A program made the position numbers and the translations under genes. A stretch of 64,000 bases of DNA from positions 1,178,001 to 1,242,000 of the forward strand of contig AP018280.1 in the NCBI GenBank assembly GCA_004296455.1, given 5' to 3'. A model generated the notes under the pieces. The model worked only from the letters and a program-made list of their open reading frames with translations, did no database searches and was not told the DNA's origin. Source of the stretch: Calothrix sp. NIES-4101 (GTDB lineage: Bacteria > Cyanobacteriota > Cyanobacteriia > Cyanobacteriales > Nostocaceae). Of this stretch, positions 18,297 to 27,754 are shown in pieces. Each line of letters starts with the position of its first letter. Positions within the stretch are counted from its first letter, which is position 1.

Positions 18297-20345
18297 ATGG
18301 GGAAAATATTTAATAGCGTGTCAGGAATGAAGCAGCGTTTCTCATCGCCGCTACAAAATTTAGATGAAGTAGACCGAGTACGTAAATACCCGCATGGAAA
18401 GCTGATGCAGCACCAGGAGGAACCAGCCCACCAGCTGGCACACAAAATCAACAACATTGTTGCCAATACATCGCCTCAAGCGGGGATGTTGCAAGAAATT
18501 GCCCAATTGTTAGGAGCCGCATTTGAGATTGACTGCTGCTGTCTAGTATCCGTAACAGAAGATGCTACCTCCGAACCGATTACTGCTAATTGGTGTAAGC
18601 CAGAGTATTTGGACTTATCACATCCGGATGGAATTTTCTCGATGGAGCCAGTAGATTTGCCTGTAGTGCAGTGTGCTTCCGAGACTTTAACAATTGAATT
18701 TCCACAATTAATTGAACATAGCCTCATCATAGGATGTCAACCATTACACATCCCAATTAAGTCGGTTTTAGGGATTTCGACAAGATTTGCTGGTAAAAAT
18801 AATGGTGTTGTCTGCTTAATCAAATCACAGCCCTATGATTGGAGTGAAGAAGAGAAGCAATTACTCAAATCTCTAGAAACTTCATGCGCGATCGCATTTT
18901 CTCAAGTAGGACAAACACAAATGATTGCTTCACAACAGCAATTTGTCCAAACTTGTTCCCAACACCAAAGTTTAATTAAGCAATTATCAATTTTGAGCCG
19001 CAGCAACTTGGAGTTAAATCAAATGCTCCAGTTGGTTCTGACTTCGACTGCTGAAGCGCTACAAGTCGATCGCGGTTTATTAATATTATTAAAATATACA
19101 GACCCCTTATTTAGAATTAGACCTAAAAAACAAGTTCCGAAGGCCAAGGCGACTGTAATTTGTGAATGGGCAAAAACTCCAGATGCTTACCGTAGCAACA
19201 TCCCCGATGCTTTAGAACAACAGTCTTTTTTGATTGCCGATTGTGGACTGTGTCAGCGTATTTTTATGGATTCTGGCAAGCCAATTGTTGTCAGCGATAT
19301 GATAAATACTAGTGATGTCGCTAGCGCTACACCAATATTTGCCTTAGAAAAACTACCAGCAATGCTGTTAATGCCTTTGGAGAACCAAGGCAGAATTTTA
19401 GGGTTTTTAGTTCTTCAACAAAGTGAAGCTCGTACCTGGCAGGCAGCAGAAACTAATATAGTGGAAATGGTTTGCGCCCAAGTGAGCAATTCTGTGATTC
19501 AGTCACAAACACTGCGACAGGTGCAAATGCTAGTTGATGAACGTACAGCACAACTCCAACGTAGTTTGGAAGTACAAGCAAAGTTATACGAAAAAACGCG
19601 ACAGTATGTAGAACAACTACGCGAACTCAATGAACTCAAAGATGAATTTTTGAGTAATATGAGTGATCGACTCCGCTACCCACTTACCAATATGCGGATG
19701 GCAATACGTAACTTGCGTCAACCCAGTATTCAACCCGACCGCCAAGCTCGATATTTTGATATTCTCGAACAAGAGTGTTCTAAAGAAATTAATTTAATTA
19801 ACGACCTCTTAACACTGCAAAAACTAGAGACGCATCAAGAGCGTCCGCAATTAGAGAGTGTTGACTTAAATACTCGCATCAAAGATTTAGCAAGTACCTT
19901 TGAAAGTAAACTCTTAGAAAAAGGTATAAATACAGTTCTCGAATTACCGCCAGAATCCCTGAAAATCGAAACAGAAATCGAAAGCTTTGACCGGATTTTA
20001 CAAGAATTACTTGCCAACGCGGCTAAATATTCCCAAGCGGATACGACAGTTTACTTGCGTGCTAGCCACCAAGTTGTTGAACAAACTGATCGAGTTATGA
20101 TTGAAGTAATCAACATCGGGCGCGGTATTTCTGAAGAAGAAGTAACTTATATCTTTGACAAATTCCGTCGCGGAAAAGGACGATGGACTCCCGGTACTGG
20201 CTTGGGACTAGCACTTGTGAAGTCCCTAGTGCAGCACTTAAATGGGGATATTACACTTGCCAGTAATCAAATCGAAGATTCTGATTTCAGCAAGATTTGT
20301 TTTACCCTGAATCTGCCCCAATTCTCTGACGAAATTAAATCATAA
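18297..20345 (+). CDS. GAF-domain histidine-kinase-like protein lacking the usual His
   Basis: 682 aa from ATG 18297 (a TTG at 18237 and an ATG at 18327 are alternatives). Two GAF-type sensor regions (about 40-200 and 235-410) are followed by a coiled coil and a HisKA-like helix pair. There the H-box reads FLSNMSDRLRYPLTNM, so Asp stands where the phospho-accepting His of SHELRTPL should be. The ATPase domain is intact: N box ELLANAAKYS, G1 GRGISEEE, F box FDKFRRG, G2 GTGLGLALVKSL. It may be a signalling pseudokinase or act only on a partner. The SRPBCC gene follows after 7 bp and is probably co-transcribed. Confidence 0.85.
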   Translation: MGKIFNSVSGMKQRFSSPLQNLDEVDRVRKYPHGKLMQHQEEPAHQLAHKINNIVANTSPQAGMLQEIAQLLGAAFEIDCCCLVSVTEDATSEPITANWCKPEYLDLSHPDGIFSMEPVDLPVVQCASETLTIEFPQLIEHSLIIGCQPLHIPIKSVLGISTRFAGKNNGVVCLIKSQPYDWSEEEKQLLKSLETSCAIAFSQVGQTQMIASQQQFVQTCSQHQSLIKQLSILSRSNLELNQMLQLVLTSTAEALQVDRGLLILLKYTDPLFRIRPKKQVPKAKATVICEWAKTPDAYRSNIPDALEQQSFLIADCGLCQRIFMDSGKPIVVSDMINTSDVASATPIFALEKLPAMLLMPLENQGRILGFLVLQQSEARTWQAAETNIVEMVCAQVSNSVIQSQTLRQVQMLVDERTAQLQRSLEVQAKLYEKTRQYVEQLRELNELKDEFLSNMSDRLRYPLTNMRMAIRNLRQPSIQPDRQARYFDILEQECSKEINLINDLLTLQKLETHQERPQLESVDLNTRIKDLASTFESKLLEKGINTVLELPPESLKIETEIESFDRILQELLANAAKYSQADTTVYLRASHQVVEQTDRVMIEVINIGRGISEEEVTYIFDKFRRGKGRWTPGTGLGLALVKSLVQHLNGDITLASNQIEDSDFSKICFTLNLPQFSDEIKS

Positions 20346-20352
20346 TCTTACC

Positions 20353-20937
20353 GTGACTGAACAATCTAACCCAGCCGCAGAATTTCCTATTTCTGCTCAT
20401 CATGATACCAACACAGATTCTGATTTTGCATCCGATGCACCAGAACTGCAAGCTGTAGAAGTCGAAATCGCCAAAGTAGCAGAGCGTCAGCGCCGAATTA
20501 CTGCAAGAATTAAGATATCGCGATCGCCTGAAATTGTTTGGAAAGTGCTAACTGACTACGAAGCTTTGGCTGATTTTATTCCTAATCTCGCCAAGAGCAG
20601 TCTTTTAGAACATCCAAAAGGTGGCATTCGTCTTGAACAAATTGGCTCGCAGCGTTTACTCAACTTTAATTTTTGTGCCCGCGTTGTTTTGGACTTGGAA
20701 GAAAATTTTCCTCAAGAAATTACTTTTCAGATGGTTGAAGGTGATTTGAAGGAGTTTTCTGGCAGTTGGCAATTACAGCCATGTTCTGTAGATAATCAGT
20801 CAGGAACTCATCTTTGCTACAGCATTTTTGTACATCCTAAACGCATAATGCCTATAGGAGTCATTGAACGCCGCTTAAGTACTGATTTGCGGGTAAATAT
20901 GTTCGCGATTCAACAGCGAGTGGAAACACTGCATTAG
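20353..20937 (+). CDS. SRPBCC/START-like (cyclase-dehydrase) protein
   Basis: 194 aa from a GTG start, 7 bp after the kinase-like gene, so translation is probably coupled. After an acidic N-terminus of about 45 residues comes a polyketide-cyclase-like SRPBCC domain: RRITARIKISRSPEIVWKVLTDYEALADFIPNLAKSSLLEHPKGGIRLEQIG, with a C-terminal helix (VIERRLSTDLRVNMFAIQQRVE). The fold binds hydrophobic ligands; cyanobacterial members of this type have no settled function. Confidence 0.85.
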   Translation: MTEQSNPAAEFPISAHHDTNTDSDFASDAPELQAVEVEIAKVAERQRRITARIKISRSPEIVWKVLTDYEALADFIPNLAKSSLLEHPKGGIRLEQIGSQRLLNFNFCARVVLDLEENFPQEITFQMVEGDLKEFSGSWQLQPCSVDNQSGTHLCYSIFVHPKRIMPIGVIERRLSTDLRVNMFAIQQRVETLH

Positions 20938-21096
20938 CAATAAAATCAAGAATCACAATTGAGGGTTAATAATCTCTGGTAATCTCTATTGGTGCGTAGT
21001 CAGGATGATCAAAGCAACTCACAGTTACGCACAAAACTTAATTAGTTTGTAATGTATAACTGTGGGTGTAAAGTGAAGATAAATAAACCTACTAAG

Positions 21097-21169
21097 TACC
21101 CCCAGGGGAATTCGAATCCCCGTTACCTCCGTGAAAGGGAGGTGTCCTAGGCCTCTAGACGATGGGGGC
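21097..21169 (-). tRNA. tRNA-Glu (UUC)
   Basis: A complete 73-nt cloverleaf: acceptor GCCCCCA/UGGGGGU, anticodon stem CCUCC/GGAGG with loop CUUUCAC (anticodon UUC), T stem GGGGA/UCCCC with loop UUCGAAU, and discriminator A at 21097. CCA is not encoded. In cyanobacteria this tRNA also feeds tetrapyrrole synthesis through glutamyl-tRNA reductase. Confidence 0.97.
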
Positions 21170-21458
21170 GCGTTGGACTCAACAATATATAAATTAATGT
21201 TTTTTACAATAGATGTCAATAGCTTTGGCGAGAAAAATTTTTTGAGAAAGGGAAAGGAGAAAGAAGTAAGAAAATTATGAATGAGCAATACTTCATGTCT
21301 TTGCTAAACCAGTAAATATCGTAAGATACTTAAGCTATGTATGAAATCAAATATGAGTTTATTCAGGAACGGGCAAAGGTGTGTTGTTGCACCAAGTAAG
21401 TTTAGAATTGACTATTCTCTACAGAAGATTTTGGTAACGATCACTCAAAATCCATAAC

Positions 21459-23387
21459 ATGGAAGCATCCTTTGACATCACCCTGCAAATGGTGATCACT
21501 GTTATTGCCGGAATTAGCGCCCAGGTGTTAGCTGCTTATCTCAGGCTACCCAGTATCGTATTTTTACTTTTATTTGGTATTTTGCTAGGTTCAGATGGCT
21601 TGGGCTTATTGCACCCGCATTTGTTGGGGACGGGTTTAGAAGCGATTGTGGCACTGGCAACAGCAATAATTCTATTTGAAGGTGGACTCAACCTTGATGT
21701 CCGCGAATTGGGTAAAGTTTCGGTAACACTACAATTACTGGTGACTTTGGGAACGCTAATCACGCTATTGGGTGGCTGTTTGGCTGCACATTGGTTGGGT
21801 GAATTTCCTTGGGCGATCGCATTTTTGTATGCTTCTATTATTGTCGTCACTGGCCCAACTGTAATTAGCCCCCTACTCAAGCAAATCAATGTTGATAGGC
21901 AAGTGGGAACACTTCTGGAAGGTGAAGGTGTTCTCATTGATCCCGTAGGGGCGATTTTAGCTTTTGTGGTGCTCGATACCATTTTAAATGGTGGCTCCGA
22001 CCCGAAAATGGCAGTGATTGGTTTATTTGTCCGTTTGAGTATTGGTGCGGCTATTGGTGCGCTGGGAGGCTACATCATGAGCCTAATTTTCAAGCACGCC
22101 AATTTTCTTTCTTTTGAGTTAAAAAATTTAGTTGTATTGGCTGTACTGTGGGGATTATTTGTTTTAGCACAGACTATTCGTACGGAATCTGGGATTATGA
22201 CAACTGTTGCCGCCGGTGCAGTGTTTGCCAACTCATCAGTACCAGAAGAACGCTTGCTCAGACGCTTTAAAGGACAACTTACAATCCTCAGCGTTTCCGT
22301 ACTATTTATTTTACTTGCTGCTGACCTCTCCATGAAAAGCGTGTTTGCTTTGGGATGGGGCAGTTTATTTACTGTGTTGGTGCTCATGTTTGTCGTGCGT
22401 CCAATCAACATTCTTTGTTGTACTTGGAACAGTGATTTAAACTGGCGGCAAAAACTGTTTTTAAGTTGGGTTGCGCCACGAGGAATCGTTTGTGCTTCTG
22501 TTGCTTCCTTATTCGCAATTTCCCTCACACAGCATGGGATTAATGGTGGTGATGCCATCAAAGCTTTAGTTTTTCTCACCATTATTATGACTGTTGTCTG
22601 TCAGGGGTTGACGGCAGGTTGGATAGCCAATCTTCTGCAAATTACTTCTAAGCAGGCGACGGGAATAGTTATTGTTGGTTGTAATCCTTTAAGTTTGCTA
22701 ATTGCGCGCTTGTTCCAGCAACGGGGCGAAAATGTGGTGATGATAGATACAGACCCCAAATCCTGTCAAGCAGCTGAAGCTGATAATTTGCGTGTAATTA
22801 TCAGTAGTGCTTTAGATACAGGTGTATTAGAAGATGCTGGCTTGGGTTCAATGGGCACATTCTTAGCAATGACCAATAATGGTGAAGTAAATTTTGTTTT
22901 AGCAGAACGTGCAGCAGAAGAATTTAACCCACCTCGGGTATTGGCTGTCTTTCCTCGTGCCTCGCAGGCAAATAATAATAGCAATAAAGTTAGTCAAGCT
23001 TTTATTTCCGAATTTAGTATTAAAACTTGGAATGAATACTTAGATGATGGGAGAGTAACTTTAGGAAAAACGACTTTAAATAGCGTTAACTTTGAAAATC
23101 AACAAGTCTATTTAGAGGCATTGATTGATAGTGGGGAAATAGTGCCAATTTTGATTGAGCGCGACAAAAGCTTGCAAATAATCCCAGCAACACAGGAATG
23201 GGAAATAGGCGATCGCATTATCTATCTTTTACACGACCCGCGACCCAATTTGTTAAAAAGATTATCCGATACCAAAAAATATACTCGATTGGCGATCGAA
23301 AATATATTGGAGGTGGAAGAATCCACGATTCCTCAATTAGCTCAACTTTCAACCAATATAAGGGGAGAGTCGGAAGTCAAAACTTGA
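21459..23387 (+). CDS. Cation:proton antiporter (CPA1 type) with C-terminal TrkA-N domain
   Basis: 642 aa. The N-terminal 385 residues form about twelve membrane helices of a Na+/H+ exchanger, with the conserved ILFEGGLNLD, VVTGPTVISPLL and GEGVLIDPVGAILAFVV segments (the Asp of ...LIDPVGA is the ion-binding acid). From about 405 a Rossmann domain begins (IVIVGCNPLSLLIARLFQQRGENVVMIDTDP), an RCK_N/TrkA-N regulatory domain that senses nucleotides. A C-terminal RCK_C-like region follows (about 560-625). It sits in the plasma or thylakoid membrane and exports Na+. Single gene. Confidence 0.92.
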   Translation: MEASFDITLQMVITVIAGISAQVLAAYLRLPSIVFLLLFGILLGSDGLGLLHPHLLGTGLEAIVALATAIILFEGGLNLDVRELGKVSVTLQLLVTLGTLITLLGGCLAAHWLGEFPWAIAFLYASIIVVTGPTVISPLLKQINVDRQVGTLLEGEGVLIDPVGAILAFVVLDTILNGGSDPKMAVIGLFVRLSIGAAIGALGGYIMSLIFKHANFLSFELKNLVVLAVLWGLFVLAQTIRTESGIMTTVAAGAVFANSSVPEERLLRRFKGQLTILSVSVLFILLAADLSMKSVFALGWGSLFTVLVLMFVVRPINILCCTWNSDLNWRQKLFLSWVAPRGIVCASVASLFAISLTQHGINGGDAIKALVFLTIIMTVVCQGLTAGWIANLLQITSKQATGIVIVGCNPLSLLIARLFQQRGENVVMIDTDPKSCQAAEADNLRVIISSALDTGVLEDAGLGSMGTFLAMTNNGEVNFVLAERAAEEFNPPRVLAVFPRASQANNNSNKVSQAFISEFSIKTWNEYLDDGRVTLGKTTLNSVNFENQQVYLEALIDSGEIVPILIERDKSLQIIPATQEWEIGDRIIYLLHDPRPNLLKRLSDTKKYTRLAIENILEVEESTIPQLAQLSTNIRGESEVKT

Positions 23388-23443
23388 TGCCTGAGTGTGG
23401 AAATTTTGGGTTTGCGAGTCCCGACATCTCTCCCTTTTCTGTT

Positions 23444-24076
23444 TTAATTTTGATTCACAGGTGATCGCAATTCATTTACTATTATCTCCTGCTCCGTTTG
23501 TTTTTCTTGCCAAAGTACGCTAACTAAATGCACTATGGCGAGAACTAGAGCAATCACAGAAATCACATAACTGTGAATAGTATATAAATGTTGGACAGTA
23601 ACACTATCAATCCCACCTCCACCAGTCAGAATATCCCGAAGTTGATGCCCAATTAAGGGAATAGAACCAATGGTGCCAAGTTCAAGATTAAATCGCCAAT
23701 ATCCCTCTTGACTCCAATCAAGAATCATCGCTGTCCAACCAAGCCCAATCGCACTCAGGGTAAATAGAATTCCACTTACCCAAGCAATTAACCAACTCCG
23801 GCGAAATTGTCTGTTGAGGAACATCAACACAATTTGAATTAATCCAACTGCAACTACGCCATTCCCTGCGATGTGATGAGCTTCCAAGAACAGCCATCCG
23901 TAGGAAACTTCTGTACTAATTTTTACTAGTGATTCATATGCTTTACCTGCTGCTGGCTCATAGTAAAAGGAAATTAGCACTCCCGTGGTCGCGCCAATCA
24001 GCACTAAAGTAATAATTGCTACTGACAATAAAGTCGTAATTCGCCGCAAAGTAATATCGAATTGGGTCGTTTGCAT
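23444..24076 (-). CDS. Cytochrome b6-like membrane protein
   Basis: 210 aa with four membrane helices, matching the N-terminal (cytochrome b6) half of cytochrome b. Helix D carries both haem ligands in the correct 15-residue spacing (H in IHSYVISVIALVLAIVH). In helix B, FLEAHHIAGNGVVAVGLIQIVLMF has a His pair, but the partner 14 residues later is Gln or Ile. One haem may therefore lack a protein ligand, or be bound differently. It is not petB: the sequence is far from the conserved cyanobacterial b6, and petD is absent. Converges with the antiporter gene. Confidence 0.75.
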   Translation of the reverse strand: MQTTQFDITLRRITTLLSVAIITLVLIGATTGVLISFYYEPAAGKAYESLVKISTEVSYGWLFLEAHHIAGNGVVAVGLIQIVLMFLNRQFRRSWLIAWVSGILFTLSAIGLGWTAMILDWSQEGYWRFNLELGTIGSIPLIGHQLRDILTGGGGIDSVTVQHLYTIHSYVISVIALVLAIVHLVSVLWQEKQTEQEIIVNELRSPVNQN

Positions 24077-25050
24077 CGCTAACCCATCCTTGCTTTTTGC
24101 TAAGTGTATACTTTTATTACGATTTTAACTAAGAAATGTAAACAATGGCTAGCTCTCAAGTGAGAAATTGCTGGTTGGGTGTTAGGTTGACCACGTATTC
24201 CTACTAATTTATGAGTTGGATAAGTTACTTGAGATTTCAGAAATTTTCCGAACAAAACCAAATACAACGACTGCGTGATGAGTGTAGAACTCCGGCAATA
24301 GTAAAATTTTCTGAACTGTAGAGGTGTACTGCATCTACGAGTGTGGTACTATCTCATGCCATATGTTCGGTAACTGCTGTTTTTTCCCAAAGATAGTTTT
24401 TCTAGCAATGCAAATGTAACGAATGCTGCTGTAATCTGCTTCTAGATAGTTATCATGAACGAAATTGACATTCCTGCTCGTCTAATTTTCTTTGCTGATA
24501 TGAGTTGAGGCTATAAATTTTGAATTGTAGATTGCTTGCAAAGATGGTAATTTTATTTACAAGACTCTATACTTTTTTAAGTATACGTAAGTAAGTACAT
24601 TTAGCAGCCTCATAATTCTAGCAAGTGGACGGGAACAATTAACTGATTAATTCTATCTAAGTGTTAAATATGTAATATTAAAAACACATACAAGCGTTGA
24701 TACTGTGAGTGTATTGGAGTGAACAAGTTGATTGAGAACTTATTCAAATCCAACCACTGCAAAAGCTGTAATCTTTACTAGCAATAGAATTCCAGATAGA
24801 GTTGTCGCGAATATTGATACTAAATCAGTCTGTTGCTAACTGTTAGAGATGTCTTATTTAAAATAATGAGAGAGGATGACTTCGGGCAAATGTTGTAGTA
24901 TTAATAAAAGTTAGTTTGGTATACTAACAAATCTGGTAAGTGTCAGGAGAAGGCATTCTACTTGTACGTAGCTGTATCCTGTTTGGACTTTCCAGCTATA
25001 AAGCTTGTTATTGATGAAGGGACGCATTACTTGCTTGATTAACTTATATA
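24077..25050. other. Long intergenic region, no gene seen
   Basis: About 970 bp, divergent upstream region of the cytochrome b-like gene and the proline-rich gene. No ORF with a ribosome site and no recognisable RNA. Confidence 0.4.
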
Positions 25051-25086
25051 AAGATAGATAGATAGATCAAGATAGATAGATAGATC
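25051..25086. repeat. 18-bp tandem repeat, two perfect copies
   Basis: AAGATAGATAGATAGATC is repeated exactly (25051-25068, 25069-25086), each copy built of GATA units, and is followed by a partial third copy. It lies 57 bp upstream of the proline-rich gene start and may change promoter spacing or leader length by slippage. Confidence 0.8.
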
Positions 25087-25142
25087 AAGAATAGATAAAA
25101 TAGCTAGCCTATATTAACCGAATTGAGTGAACGGAAATAGCC

Positions 25143-26909
25143 ATGTCTTACGCCTCCTTTCTGAAAAATATACCAGAAGTATTAAGTCAACCGACTGGAA
25201 TTGCGGCATTAGCTTCCCTGGGTATCCACGGTGCGATCGCCTTTATTTTACCGTTGATGCCTGTGCAGTCATCAAAATCGGCCAAAGAGGCAAGTACGAC
25301 TCCTAAGCCTGTTGGACTGACTCAGTTAACTCCCGCAGAGCAAAGCCGTCTTCCCCAACAAGCACCCTTACTTCAACCTGGTATTCAAGCGCAATTACCC
25401 CCATTACCTGGTCAGATTTCATCCCTCCCAAGCCAGCAACAAGTACCCTTCAATCTACCAAGCACGCAATCAGGATTGCCACCTGCACCACCAATTGGTT
25501 CGACTGCTTTATCTTTGCCGTCTGTGGGACGAACACCTAATTTCAGTATTTCTTCCCTACCGAGAAGTAATTCGCTCAGCTTAAATCGTCGTGATTTGTT
25601 CATAAATCCGAATTTTGCCTCAAATCCAACTTCATCGGTAAATATTTCTCGCCTCCCTCGCAGCAGTCGGATTAATAATCTCAATAGTAATATTGCATTT
25701 GGTTCGCCTCGACAGATAACACCAAGTAATCTGCCAGAACCACCAATAACGTCCAATGCGAATTTCCCAGTTGCACCACCACCACTACCTTCGGAAGCAA
25801 CCACAAGTACAGACAATAACGTCGCTGCACTACCTTCTCAATCGGAAAACCCGACAACTGTCACACCTGATCAATTTATTGCGCCTGTTGATAATACTCC
25901 ACAACCAACGGGCGGTAACTATACCGTTGCTGCACAACCTGTTACACGATTCCCAGTGCAATCTGGCGGTATTAACGAGATTGCTACGACTTCGTCCAGT
26001 GCAGATACAACTGCCCAACCCAACAATCCTATTCGGGAAAATACACCAGTCAATGTATTAACTGCAACGGGTGCAGTGAAAAAAACAAGCATATTAGATG
26101 CTTTTTCTGAAGCCAAAAAACAGTATCCAGAATTAGAATTTTCCGGCGCACCAATTCGCTTAACAATGCCTCAAGCAAAGCTCGAACGTAATGTTGAGGT
26201 AGCGGTGAGAATGGATCGAGAAAATAAAATTGATTCAGTTCAACTTCTAGATGATGGGATTTCTATTCCTTCAGCGAGTAAATTAGCCATCAAAGAACGT
26301 TTGTTGCAATATATCAACGAAAATCCAGTGGCGGTAAATGGCAAAGCAAAATTATTTACCTTCCGCATTTCACCGGATGGAACAGCTAGCAACGATAAAC
26401 CTACTGAGAATAAGCCTGCCAATAGTCAGTTATCAACAGAAAGCGATCGCAAATTACCGACACAACCTGCATCTGTTGCACCGCAAGATGCTCTAACCAA
26501 ACCTGAGAATAGTTTGCAGTTAAATAATAACAAGCCTGTCATTTTACCACAGGTTAATACTCCCCGTCCTAATTCCACTTTTCCAGCAGGCAATCAACCG
26601 CCAAACGAAGTATCACCAGTAAGGGAAAATCGTACAACTCCACCAAAGTTGCCAAACTTTAAACCGAAAGCAACACCAAGTCCACTGGACAAAGTTGAAC
26701 CTGCACCACCGTTACCAATCAAGCCAGCCGACGAACAACCAAAAGTGCGGAATCAATCAGTACCCACACCTCAAATATCTGCACAACCCTTGATTGAGAA
26801 ATTACGTGGCAGCAAAAATCAGTCATCTTCTGCGGAAGGAAATACCCAACAGACACGTGTGATTCAGAAGTTACGCCAGTTTCAGCAAGAGGAGAACACC
26901 CAGCCTTAA
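25143..26909 (+). CDS. Proline-rich membrane-anchored protein with TonB-like domain
   Basis: 588 aa. There is a membrane segment near the N-terminus (about 17-40, TGIAALASLGIHGAIAFILPLMP). A long Pro/Ser/Asn/Gln-rich region spans about 45-310. A folded domain (about 318-420: ILDAFSEAKKQYPELEFSGAPIRLTMP...VAVRMDRENKIDSVQLLDDGI) resembles the TonB C-terminal fold, and a second Pro-rich tail follows. TonB proteins span the periplasm and energise outer-membrane transporters; the anchor plus Pro-rich spacer plus domain order fits, but the long tail after the domain is unlike classical TonB. No exbB or exbD nearby. Confidence 0.6.
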   Translation: MSYASFLKNIPEVLSQPTGIAALASLGIHGAIAFILPLMPVQSSKSAKEASTTPKPVGLTQLTPAEQSRLPQQAPLLQPGIQAQLPPLPGQISSLPSQQQVPFNLPSTQSGLPPAPPIGSTALSLPSVGRTPNFSISSLPRSNSLSLNRRDLFINPNFASNPTSSVNISRLPRSSRINNLNSNIAFGSPRQITPSNLPEPPITSNANFPVAPPPLPSEATTSTDNNVAALPSQSENPTTVTPDQFIAPVDNTPQPTGGNYTVAAQPVTRFPVQSGGINEIATTSSSADTTAQPNNPIRENTPVNVLTATGAVKKTSILDAFSEAKKQYPELEFSGAPIRLTMPQAKLERNVEVAVRMDRENKIDSVQLLDDGISIPSASKLAIKERLLQYINENPVAVNGKAKLFTFRISPDGTASNDKPTENKPANSQLSTESDRKLPTQPASVAPQDALTKPENSLQLNNNKPVILPQVNTPRPNSTFPAGNQPPNEVSPVRENRTTPPKLPNFKPKATPSPLDKVEPAPPLPIKPADEQPKVRNQSVPTPQISAQPLIEKLRGSKNQSSSAEGNTQQTRVIQKLRQFQQEENTQP

Positions 26910-26939
26910 TTCAGGGTGGTGACTGATGAACTCAGGAGA

Positions 26940-26975
26940 CAAGAAAGAAAGAATAGATAGTGCCTTTCTTTCTTG
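26940..26975. terminator. Bidirectional terminator hairpin
   Basis: A perfect 12-bp stem, CAAGAAAGAAAG with CTTTCTTTCTTG, and a 12-base loop lie between the convergent proline-rich gene (ends 26909) and petJ (ends 26980). Confidence 0.75.
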
Positions 26976-26979
26976 CTCA

Positions 26980-27348
26980 TTACCATCCTTGTTCAGCTTT
27001 TTGGAAAACGAAACCAGCCACTTCCAAAATTTCTTGTTCGCTTAATTTGTTTTTGAAAGCAGGCATGGCATTTTTGCCATTTGTCACCTGGGAAACAATT
27101 GCTTGGATTGAGTCTGTGTCGTAATTCTCTAAGTATTGAGATAGGGCTTGTTTTTGCAACGTCTTTTGAGATATGAGAATATTTCCTCCTCCAAGGTGGC
27201 AGGAAGCACAATTATTTGTAAAAATTTTGCCTCCGTTGGATATATCAACTGCTAATGCAGTGTGAACAAATGCAAATCCCAACTGAGCGATCGCACATAA
27301 ACTTATGAGAATAATCTTGATGAGATTTAGTAGATACGCTGGATACAA
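26980..27348 (-). CDS. petJ: Cytochrome c6 (cytochrome c553)
   Basis: A lumenal electron carrier from cytochrome b6f to photosystem I, or to cytochrome oxidase, used when copper is scarce. The 122-aa precursor has a signal peptide cut about ...HTALA-VDIS. The mature part has the CASCH haem site, the axial Met in NAMPAF and a C-terminal helix (EQEILEVAGFVFQKAEQGW). It neighbours petE on the same strand, and a site upstream (27529-27543) matches the two sites before petE, which points to one copper-linked regulator for both. Confidence 0.93.
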   Translation of the reverse strand: MYPAYLLNLIKIILISLCAIAQLGFAFVHTALAVDISNGGKIFTNNCASCHLGGGNILISQKTLQKQALSQYLENYDTDSIQAIVSQVTNGKNAMPAFKNKLSEQEILEVAGFVFQKAEQGW

Positions 27349-27528
27349 TAGTTATTCTCCTTACCAAAAAACTGCAACAACTTAAAAATAAACTTTACTC
27401 TCACTATTCTATGGTTGCAGCCAGTCTTTATGGTAGGTATTTATATATCTACTGGGGTTAAGGCTAAATAAGGTTTTTATCCTCTAGATTTTCTGTCGTA
27501 TGCAGTTGTAGATACTTTTGTCTGAAAA

Positions 27529-27543
27529 ATGACAATAGGTCAT
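27529..27543. promoter_or_regulatory. Palindromic operator upstream of petJ
   Basis: ATGACAATAGGTCAT, the same ATGAC-N5-GTCAT palindrome found twice upstream of petE. It lies about 180 bp before the petJ start codon. Regulators of the BlaI family (PetR in Synechocystis) control petE and petJ in other cyanobacteria; whether this is their site is inference. Confidence 0.6.
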
Positions 27544-27591
27544 TTATTTTCAAGATTAAGTTTAATAATAGAGAAATAATAAATTGCTTCA

Positions 27592-27661
27592 CAGTGGTGA
27601 GTTTATCCCCAGTTTAGGTAAATAATTCCATTACTCTTAACAATGAATAAACTCACCACTG
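27592..27661. repeat. 14-bp inverted repeat between petJ and petE
   Basis: CAGTGGTGAGTTTA (27592-27605) is repeated inverted at 27648-27661, a perfect match separated by 42 bp. It may be a structured 3' end of the petE transcript or a small inserted element. A separate 7-bp hairpin, CCACATT/AATGTGG (about 27701-27717), lies between it and the petE stop. Confidence 0.6.
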
Positions 27662-27754
27662 CATTCTGGATTTTGGCTTGTCACTTTCTGAACATTAATC
27701 CCCACATTAATAATGTGGAAAAGCTGAATTCGTTCGTGAGTGACAAAGCAATAA

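Noticed and set aside
21025-21288. 87-aa minus-strand ORF
   Set aside because: It reads through the tRNA-Glu gene.
23444-24076. petB of the cytochrome b6f complex
   Set aside because: The sequence is far from conserved cyanobacterial cytochrome b6, a helix-B ligand is missing and petD is not adjacent.
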